From the NCBI GenBank assembly GCA_025934595.1, contig JAICXU010000020.1:1-13678 (forward strand): 13,678 nt of DNA, written 5' to 3'. The translations under genes and the position numbers were made by a program. The notes below the pieces were generated by a model. It was given only the letters and a program-made list of their open reading frames with translations. It was not told where the DNA came from and ran no database searches. This stretch comes from Polyangiaceae bacterium (GTDB taxonomy: Bacteria; Myxococcota_A; Polyangia; Polyangiales; Polyangiaceae). Positions 7,196-12,310 of this stretch are shown here, piece after piece (within the stretch, counting starts at the first letter, position 1; each line of letters opens with the position of its first letter).

Positions 7196-8155
7196 ATGAA
7201 CTCTGGAGGAGCGGGAGGGCCGCCGGGCTGGGGAAATCCGCCGGGCGGGGGTGGTGGCTACGGTGGACAGCAGCCGGGTCAACCCCAACAAGGCTGGCCG
7301 CAGCAGCAGCAGCAGCCGGGCGGCCAACCGGGCTACGGGCAGCCGCAGCAGCAACCTGGCTATGGGCAACCGCAACAGCAGCCTGGCTACGGGCAGCCGC
7401 AGCAACAGCAACCTTATGGCCAGCCTCCGCAGCAACCCGGCTACGGGCAACCGCAGCAACCGGGCGCGCAACCCGGATACGGCCAGCCGCAGCAGCAGCC
7501 GTACGGGCAGCCGCAGCCCGGTCAATACGGCGCACCGCAACCGGGCATGCAACCAGGAATGCAGCAGCCGGGATACGGCCAGCCGCAGCAAGCTCCCGGA
7601 CAATACGGGCAGCAGCCCGGCCAATATGGTCAGCAGCCGCAACCCGGCTACGGGCAGCAGCCCGGGCAACCACAAGGGCAATTCGGCGGCCAGGACATGA
7701 ACCAAGCGCTGCAAGGATTCCAGGCGAATTTGCAGGCCGGCGGAGGTAAGCCGCGCACACGCAATGCCGTGATGACGCTCGTCATCCCGCTTGCGATCAG
7801 CATCGGCGGCAACATCCTCACGACGATCTTGGTGATCGCCACCGGCGTCTACGCGCTCGGTTACCTCGGCCAGCTCTGTGCGCTCGCCGGCGGCGCGCTC
7901 GCCATCTACCAGTTCTATCAAATGGCGAACGAGGTGAAGTACGTCACCAAGAACCCGGACTTCAATTGGTGGCCGATCCTCATCCCCATCTACAACATCA
8001 TCTGGATCCTCACGATCCTCCCCGCCGAGGTCACGAAGGCCAAACAGATGGTGGGCGCACAAGAGCCGACGCGAAACCTCGTCGTCTACTTCTTCCTCGG
8101 TCTCTACGCGCTCGCGGCCGACGTGAACGACATCGCTGCAAGAATGCCGGCCTAA
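7196..8155 (+). CDS. Pro/Gln/Gly-repeat membrane protein
   Basis: This 319-residue protein has two contrasting halves. Residues 1-165 are low complexity: a Gly/Pro-rich start, then repeats of PGYGQPQQQ at 45-53, 54-62, 63-71 and 93-101, with shorter forms at 81-88, 125-132 and 149-154. Residues 166-187 form a short soluble linker ending in Lys/Arg. The remainder is hydrophobic, with likely membrane segments near 191-217, 218-240, 257-278 (FNWWPILIPIYNIIWILTIL) and 293-310. I do not recognise the membrane domain. Known Tyr/Gly/Gln/Pro-rich segments are disordered, self-associating or protein-binding; here such a tail would probably lie on the cytoplasmic face, which is an inference. The gene follows the HEAT-like lipoprotein by 12 nt and is followed by two strong hairpins, so it is likely the last gene of the thiC transcript. 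No strong ribosome-binding site is seen. Confidence 0.85.
   Translation: MNSGGAGGPPGWGNPPGGGGGYGGQQPGQPQQGWPQQQQQPGGQPGYGQPQQQPGYGQPQQQPGYGQPQQQQPYGQPPQQPGYGQPQQPGAQPGYGQPQQQPYGQPQPGQYGAPQPGMQPGMQQPGYGQPQQAPGQYGQQPGQYGQQPQPGYGQQPGQPQGQFGGQDMNQALQGFQANLQAGGGKPRTRNAVMTLVIPLAISIGGNILTTILVIATGVYALGYLGQLCALAGGALAIYQFYQMANEVKYVTKNPDFNWWPILIPIYNIIWILTILPAEVTKAKQMVGAQEPTRNLVVYFFLGLYALAADVNDIAARMPA
7328..7684 (+). repeat. Coding tandem repeat, 27-nt unit (PGYGQPQQQ)
   Basis: The first three units, 7328-7354, 7355-7381 and 7382-7408, are perfect at the protein level (PGYGQPQQQ). They differ from one another only at synonymous third positions, such as ccg/cct, tac/tat and cag/caa. Degenerate units follow to about 7684. 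Conserved peptide with drifting codons suggests selection on the amino-acid repeat rather than very recent slippage. Confidence 0.85.
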
Positions 8156-8162
8156 TCATCCT

Positions 8163-8182
8163 GGGGAGGCACGCGCCTCCCC
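8163..8182. terminator. Hairpin 1 after the PGYGQ protein gene
   Basis: A perfect 8-bp stem, GGGGAGGC (8163-8170) with GCCTCCCC (8175-8182), closes a 4-nt loop. It begins eight bases after the stop codon. No T tract follows, so it fits a stability or partial-termination element as well as a true intrinsic terminator. Confidence 0.6.
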
Positions 8183-8210
8183 GCCCCGAAAAAACGTGGT
8201 TTTTCGGGGC
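8183..8210. terminator. Hairpin 2, possible bidirectional terminator
   Basis: A perfect 11-bp stem, GCCCCGAAAAA (8183-8193) with TTTTTCGGGGC (8200-8210), closes a 6-nt loop and starts immediately after hairpin 1. The A/T tract lies next to the loop and the G/C part at the base, the reverse of the usual intrinsic terminator layout. The likely role is ending the thiC-lipoprotein-PGYGQ transcript before the PilT-family gene. Confidence 0.6.
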
Positions 8211-8228
8211 CCCACCCCATGCGGCCTC

Positions 8229-8276
8229 GCTTCGCTCGGGTAGCTTGATGTCAGAAAACGTCTACGCGAGCGAAGC
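8229..8276 (+). repeat. 10-bp inverted repeat enclosing the PilT-family start codon
   Basis: GCTTCGCTCG (8229-8238) is the exact reverse complement of CGAGCGAAGC (8267-8276). The 28-nt interval between the arms holds the ATG at 8248. In mRNA this could fold into a stem-loop presenting or hiding the start codon; as DNA it could be an operator. Function is inferred only. Confidence 0.4.
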
Positions 8277-9318
8277 TTATTTGGTGCAGCTCCTCGGCAA
8301 GGCCGTGGCGGCGAAGGCGAGCGACGTCCATCTGAAGGTCGGGCATCCGCCGGCGGCACGCGTGCGCGGATCCATCGTGTATTTCCGCGCCGATCCGCTG
8401 CGTCCCGAGGACACCGAGCAGCTCGCCCGGCATCTCGTGAAAGACGAAGCGCTGAAGGCGCAGCTCGCGACGCTGCGCGAGCACGACACGGCGTACGATG
8501 CGGAAGGTGTCGGTCGCTTTCGCGTGAACGTGTATCGACAAAAAGGATCGCTCGCGATCGTCATGCGCGCGATCCCGCATGTCATTCCGACGTTCGAGGA
8601 GCTCGGAACGCCGCCCGCATGCATCGACCTCGCGGAGAAAGATCGCGGCCTCGTGCTCGTCGTCGGCGCGTCAGGCAATGGAAAGAGCTCCACGCTCGCG
8701 GCGATGATCGGGCACCTGAATCGCACGCAGCCGGTGCACATCGTCACCATCGAAGATCCCGTCGAGTTCTTGCACATGGATGACAAGGCGAGCATCAGCC
8801 AGCGCGAGATCGGGATCGATACGGCGAGCTTTTCGGACGCTCTCCGCGCCGCGCTCCGTCAAGATCCGGACGTGATTCTCGTCGGCGAAATCCGCGACGA
8901 GCACACGATGGACATCGCGCTGAAAGCCGCAGAAACGGGCCACTTGGTGATGTCGACGCTCCACACGCCCGACGTCGCGCGCACGGTGGGTCGCATGCTC
9001 TCACTCGCGCCGAAAGGACAGCCGGGCTCGAGCGACGAGCTCCGCGAGCGCATCGGCGACTCGCTGCAAGGAATCGTCGCGCAGCGTCTCTTGCCGAACA
9101 AAGACGGTACGGGCGTCGTGCTCGTCGCCGAGGTGCTCGTCGCGACCGGCACCGTGCGCGAAGCGATCAAGCGACCCGAAGCGAACCCGCCGCTCAAAGA
9201 ATTGATGGAGAAGGGCACGCATCCCTACGGCATGCAGACGTTCGAGATGCATCTTCGCGATCTCGTCTCGCGCGGTTTGCTCGACAAAGACATGGCGCGC
9301 GCGGCCGTCGCGTTCTGA
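8248..9318 (+). CDS. PilT/PilU-family type IV pilus retraction-type ATPase
   Basis: This 356-residue protein belongs to the secretion-ATPase family of cytoplasmic hexamers that power pilus disassembly. The N-terminal PAS-like part includes ASDVHLKVGHPP (24-35). The ATPase core has Walker A GASGNGKSS (140-148), the Asp box VTIEDPVEF (166-174), Walker B DPDVILVGEIRD (206-217) and the His box ETGHLVMSTLHT (229-240). The C-terminus has AQRLLP (278-283) and the helical PYGMQTFEMHL (326-336), as in PilT and PilU. Length matches PilT (about 345-380). The AIRNLIRE motif typical of PilT is not present in that form, so I do not assign a symbol. ATG 8248 begins the conserved N-terminus; the open frame runs further up but crosses the hairpin region. 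There is no clear Shine-Dalgarno. No other pilus genes are nearby, so it may be one of several PilT paralogues. Confidence 0.92.
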   Translation: MSENVYASEAYLVQLLGKAVAAKASDVHLKVGHPPAARVRGSIVYFRADPLRPEDTEQLARHLVKDEALKAQLATLREHDTAYDAEGVGRFRVNVYRQKGSLAIVMRAIPHVIPTFEELGTPPACIDLAEKDRGLVLVVGASGNGKSSTLAAMIGHLNRTQPVHIVTIEDPVEFLHMDDKASISQREIGIDTASFSDALRAALRQDPDVILVGEIRDEHTMDIALKAAETGHLVMSTLHTPDVARTVGRMLSLAPKGQPGSSDELRERIGDSLQGIVAQRLLPNKDGTGVVLVAEVLVATGTVREAIKRPEANPPLKELMEKGTHPYGMQTFEMHLRDLVSRGLLDKDMARAAVAF

Positions 9319-9379
9319 GACGACCGAAATGTTGCGCGCGCGTGCGTGTCCCGTACGTTTGTAGTGAGACATTCGAATC

Positions 9380-10939
9380 ATGATCCGAGGTTCAGAACGG
9401 GCGGGCATCACCGCGCTCCTCTTGCTCGGTCTCTCGTGTGCGGGCCGGGCCGCGACGAACAGCGCGGAGCAGACGCCGTCGCCGGTCGCCTCGAGCCCCA
9501 TCGCGCAGCGCGTGCCCACGCCCATCGTCGAACGGGCGACACTCGAGGACGGCGCGCGCACGCTCGGCATCTGTGAGGATCGCGGCAAGATCGGGCATCT
9601 CTCGTTCGCGCATTTCAACGATCTGCAGGCGCGGTACGGCGATCGGCTCGCGGGGAAAAATCGGTATGGTCTCATCGCTGGATATCTCCGCAGCTTGAAG
9701 CGCGAAAATCCGGCCACGCTCGTCCTCGACGCCGGTGACGACTACGAAAAGGGATCGGTGACCGAGCTGCGATCGATGGGCGAATCGACGCGCCAGATGG
9801 TGCAGGCCTTGCCGATCGACGTTCGCACGATCGGCAATCACGATTTCGCGTACGGCGAGCACGCGGTCGTCCGCGACGTGACGCTCAGCGCGCATCCGGT
9901 CCTCGCCGCGAACGTGACGTACGAAAAAAATCCGAAGCTCTTTTCGCCGTACGCGCGCTTCGACGTCGGCTGCGTGAAGGTCGGTGTCGTGGGTCTCGTC
10001 ACGAAAGGATACGGCGCCGACGATCAACCGACCGACGCGGCCTTCGACGGCGTCTTCGCGCAAGACCCTGCGTACGAAAAAATCTTGGCGCGTGAGGTCG
10101 CCGCGCATCGCGACGAGGTCGACGTGATGATCGCGCTCACGCATCTCGGCATCGGTGTCGACATGCAGCTCGCCGCGCGCGTCCCTGGTGTCGATCTCGT
10201 CATCGGCGGCCACACCGAGGACACGCTCGAGCATCCGGGATGGGTGGCGCGCGCGGACGGTACGCGCGGCTGGGTGCTGCAAGCAGGCCATTACGGCCAA
10301 GCCATTGGAACCGGGGAAATTACCGTCGATTTCGATTCCCATGCGATCGCGTTCGAGAGCTACAAGCTCGTCGAGGTCACCCCTTCGCTGCCGTACGCCG
10401 CCGACGTCGGCGAGCTCGCGACGCGCCTCGATCGAGAAGCCTCTCCCGACTCGCTTCGCCCGATCGCCGTCGCCCGGTCCGAAGTGACGCAAGGGAAAGG
10501 CATGGCCGATCTCGTGTGGCATGCCGCGCAAGATCGCTGGGGCGCGGACGCGATGATCCTCGGCAAAGATCTCTTCTGGGACAGCCTCCACGCCGGCCCC
10601 ATCACGCTGCAGCGGCTCTACGACACCGTGCTCGTGCAGCGTGAGCCGTCGGGTACGTCCGGGTTCTCGTCGCTCTACGTCGCGGAGATGCGCGGCGACG
10701 AATTGAAGAAGCTGCACGAGGCGATGATCCAAGGACCGCGTTACGCGTTCTACGGTCCACCGAGCTTCGACGCGTCGCGTGTCTACCGCGTCGTGCTCGA
10801 GAAACGGGCGCTCGAGGTGCCGAGGATCGCGTTCGCGGGATCACCCGACATGCCGCACGCGCGTTTCGGTGGCGAGCTCATCGACGTGCTCGAGAGCTAC
10901 GCGCGATCGCGCACCGAAAAAGGCCTTACGCTCGACTGA
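9380..10939 (+). CDS. Exported 5'-nucleotidase-like metallophosphoesterase
   Basis: This 519-residue protein has a signal peptide or lipoprotein signal (hydrophobic 9-19, Cys20; the lipobox is imperfect, and cleavage near AGRA is an alternative). It is probably periplasmic or surface located. The calcineurin-like metal domain (about 72-320) shows HFNDLQARY (78-86), LDAGDDYEKGS (116-126), TIGNHDF (150-156), THLG (254-257) and IGGHTE (275-280). A second domain resembling the 5'-nucleotidase C-terminal substrate-binding domain (about 360-505) has KGMADLVWHAA (373-383) and GPITLQRLYDTV (406-417). Family members hydrolyse nucleotides, UDP-sugars or other phosphoesters. Two metal ligands differ from the norm: the usual D-x-H is Asp81-x-Gln83, and the usual GGHSQ/GGHSH is GGHTE (Glu280). 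Activity or metal choice may therefore be changed. It starts 62 nt after the PilT-family stop and converges with the receiver gene (7-nt gap). Confidence 0.9.
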   Translation: MIRGSERAGITALLLLGLSCAGRAATNSAEQTPSPVASSPIAQRVPTPIVERATLEDGARTLGICEDRGKIGHLSFAHFNDLQARYGDRLAGKNRYGLIAGYLRSLKRENPATLVLDAGDDYEKGSVTELRSMGESTRQMVQALPIDVRTIGNHDFAYGEHAVVRDVTLSAHPVLAANVTYEKNPKLFSPYARFDVGCVKVGVVGLVTKGYGADDQPTDAAFDGVFAQDPAYEKILAREVAAHRDEVDVMIALTHLGIGVDMQLAARVPGVDLVIGGHTEDTLEHPGWVARADGTRGWVLQAGHYGQAIGTGEITVDFDSHAIAFESYKLVEVTPSLPYAADVGELATRLDREASPDSLRPIAVARSEVTQGKGMADLVWHAAQDRWGADAMILGKDLFWDSLHAGPITLQRLYDTVLVQREPSGTSGFSSLYVAEMRGDELKKLHEAMIQGPRYAFYGPPSFDASRVYRVVLEKRALEVPRIAFAGSPDMPHARFGGELIDVLESYARSRTEKGLTLD

Positions 10940-10946
10940 GCGCGCG

Positions 10947-11294
10947 TCAGGTCTGCGCGTTCGAGAGCGCCCAAGCCACCGCCTCGTCGGCCTGATTTTT
11001 CGTGAACACGGCGCCGATCTTCGCGGCCTCGAGCGCGAGCGCGCTCCCGTCCTCGGACGTGAAGAACGCGATCGGCAGCGCAGGACGTCTCGCGTGAAAC
11101 ACGCGTGCGAGCGACACGCCGTCGCCGTCACCGAGCTCGATGTCGAGGACGGCCGCATGAACCCCCGTCACGTCGATCGCAGCCGCGGTCGCGACGCTGT
11201 CGGCCTCGATGATGGTGGCGCCCTTCGCTTCGAGGCGCGAGGTGAGCGCGTGACGCGCCACGGCGGAGTCATCGACGACGAGCACGGTGGGCAA
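10947..11294 (-). CDS. Stand-alone response-regulator receiver protein (CheY-like)
   Basis: This 115-residue protein consists of a receiver domain only. It has the acidic pair Asp8-Asp9 in VLVVDDS, the phospho-acceptor Asp51 in VLDIELGDGDG, the switch Thr79/Ser80 in FFTSED and Lys99 in VFTKN, so all residues needed for phosphotransfer are present. There is no output domain, which points to action by protein contact, as in CheY or phosphorelay intermediates. The kinase partner is not in the window. The frame is stopped just upstream by a TAA, so the start is TTG 11294 or the GTG at 11285; neither has a clear ribosome-binding site. It is convergent with the nucleotidase-like gene and divergent from the hydrolase gene, which leads into the sigma-54 activator. 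That proximity makes a regulatory link possible but not shown. Confidence 0.88.
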   Translation of the reverse strand: MPTVLVVDDSAVARHALTSRLEAKGATIIEADSVATAAAIDVTGVHAAVLDIELGDGDGVSLARVFHARRPALPIAFFTSEDGSALALEAAKIGAVFTKNQADEAVAWALSNAQT

Positions 11295-11298
11295 GGGA

Positions 11299-11326
11299 CC
11301 AAATTAGCGCGCCTTGCATCCAAATT
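11299..11326. promoter_or_regulatory. Direct repeat CCAAATT, 21-bp phase, upstream of the receiver gene
   Basis: CCAAATT occurs at 11299-11305 and again at 11320-11326, start to start 21 bp, which is two helical turns. The A/T-rich repeats stand out in G+C-rich surroundings and lie 5-32 nt ahead of the receiver gene start, in the intergenic region shared with the hydrolase gene. They could be an operator; no regulator is identified. Confidence 0.3.
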
Positions 11327-11396
11327 GAAGCAGCGCGCATTCTCGCACCTTTCATGAAGCCCTTGTTTTTCCGGCATTTCACGAGGGCGAGCGGAC

Positions 11397-11411
11397 CGGC
11401 ATCGTCTTCGC
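11397..11411 (+). promoter_or_regulatory. Weak sigma-54-like promoter candidate ahead of the hydrolase-activator pair
   Basis: GGCA at 11398-11401 and GCA at 11409-11411 give the required GG-N10-GC spacing of a -24/-12 promoter, with several mismatches elsewhere. Initiation about 12 nt downstream would leave the ribosome-binding site intact. GG-N10-GC is common in G+C-rich DNA, so this is weak evidence. Confidence 0.18.
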
Positions 11412-11433
11412 AAAGACCCTCGGCGAGTCTCTC

Positions 11434-11444
11434 GAGGAGAAGGA
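11434..11444 (+). promoter_or_regulatory. Strong ribosome-binding site that fixes the hydrolase start
   Basis: GAGGAG (11434-11439), with 7 nt to the ATG at 11447, is followed by AAGGA (11440-11444). It is the best Shine-Dalgarno in the window. It decides for ATG 11447 over the in-frame ATG at 11354, whose extra 31 residues are basic, Ser-rich and unlike the family. Confidence 0.8.
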
Positions 11445-11446
11445 TC

Positions 11447-12310
11447 ATGAGCTACGGAAAATTCGAGGTTCGGTTCTGGGGTGTGCGCGGATCAATCGCT
11501 TCGCCGGGCGCGGACACGGCATCGGTCGGCGGCAACACGAGCTCGGTCGAGGTTCGCTGCGGCGATGCGCGGATCCTTCTCGATGCCGGCACGGGTCTCC
11601 GCAAGCTCGGCGATGCGCTGATGGCGGAAGGCAAGCCGGTCGAAGCCACGCTGCTTCTCTCCCACTTCCACTGGGATCACATCCAGGGCCTGCCGTTCTT
11701 CGTTCCGGCCTACGTGCCGACGACGAAGCTCGACATCGTGGGCGGTAACGTGCGGACGTCGCTTCGCGAGGCGCTCGTGCATCAAATGTCCGATCCCGTG
11801 TTTCCGGTTCGCTTCGACGAGCTCGGCGCGAAGATCCAAACGCGCGACGTGCGCGCCGCCGACGTCTTCGATATCGGAGAGGCGAGAGTGAAAGTAGGGA
11901 AGGGAAACCATCCCGGTGGTGTGCTCGCCTATCGCATCGAGCACGGCGGAAAATCGATCGTGTATGCGACCGACACCGAGCACTTCGCGTGCGTCGATCC
12001 GGACCTTCGCGCTCTCGCTCGCGACGCCGACATTTTGATCTACGACGCCCAATACACGCCCGAAGAATATGCGGGAAAAATAGGGCGATCGCGCGTTGGA
12101 TGGGGCCACTCCACCTACGTTGCGGCCTGCGAGCTCGCGCGCGAAGCGAATGTCGGCAAGCTCGTGCTCTATCATCACGACCCGCAGCGAACGGACGCCG
12201 GCGTCGCGGAGATCGAAGAGCTCTCACGCGTTCTTTACCCCAGCGCGATTGCGGCGCGCGAGGGCCTCGTCATCTCGCTCGCTTCGGAGCCGACCGAGAA
12301 GGCGGCGTGA
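11447..12310 (+). CDS. Metallo-beta-lactamase-fold hydrolase (PhnP / COG1235-like)
   Basis: This 287-residue protein is probably cytoplasmic (no signal peptide). The N-terminal FWGVRGSIASPG (10-21) and GGNTSSVEVR (28-37) are typical of the beta-lactamase superfamily group that includes PhnP-like phosphodiesterases. Metal-binding residues are the HxHxDH motif HFHWDH (73-78), His155 in GNHPGG, Asp176 in ATDTEH and His244 in LYHHDP, so both metal sites look complete. Relatives cleave cyclic phosphodiesters or other phosphoesters; the substrate here is unknown. The gene ends in GTGA, where its stop overlaps the GTG start of the sigma-54 activator by 4 nt, implying translational coupling. I infer that the enzyme may make or remove a small ligand sensed by the activator's GAF domain. 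The promoter is probably in the 152-bp gap shared with the divergent receiver gene. Confidence 0.92.
   Translation: MSYGKFEVRFWGVRGSIASPGADTASVGGNTSSVEVRCGDARILLDAGTGLRKLGDALMAEGKPVEATLLLSHFHWDHIQGLPFFVPAYVPTTKLDIVGGNVRTSLREALVHQMSDPVFPVRFDELGAKIQTRDVRAADVFDIGEARVKVGKGNHPGGVLAYRIEHGGKSIVYATDTEHFACVDPDLRALARDADILIYDAQYTPEEYAGKIGRSRVGWGHSTYVAACELAREANVGKLVLYHHDPQRTDAGVAEIEELSRVLYPSAIAAREGLVISLASEPTEKAA

Noticed and set aside
7966..8247. Upstream extension of the PilT-family frame, giving a 450-residue protein.
   Set aside because: The extension overlaps the PGYGQ gene in another frame, crosses both hairpins and is Arg/His/Pro-rich; family similarity begins after ATG 8248.
9392..10732. Long minus-strand open frame of 446 codons opposite the nucleotidase-like gene.
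   Set aside because: The plus strand encodes a complete two-domain phosphoesterase; the antisense frame shows no family signal.
10929..10942. Five-bp hairpin CGCTC/GAGCG across the nucleotidase stop codon.
   Set aside because: The stem is short and no T tract follows, so it is not a convincing terminator.
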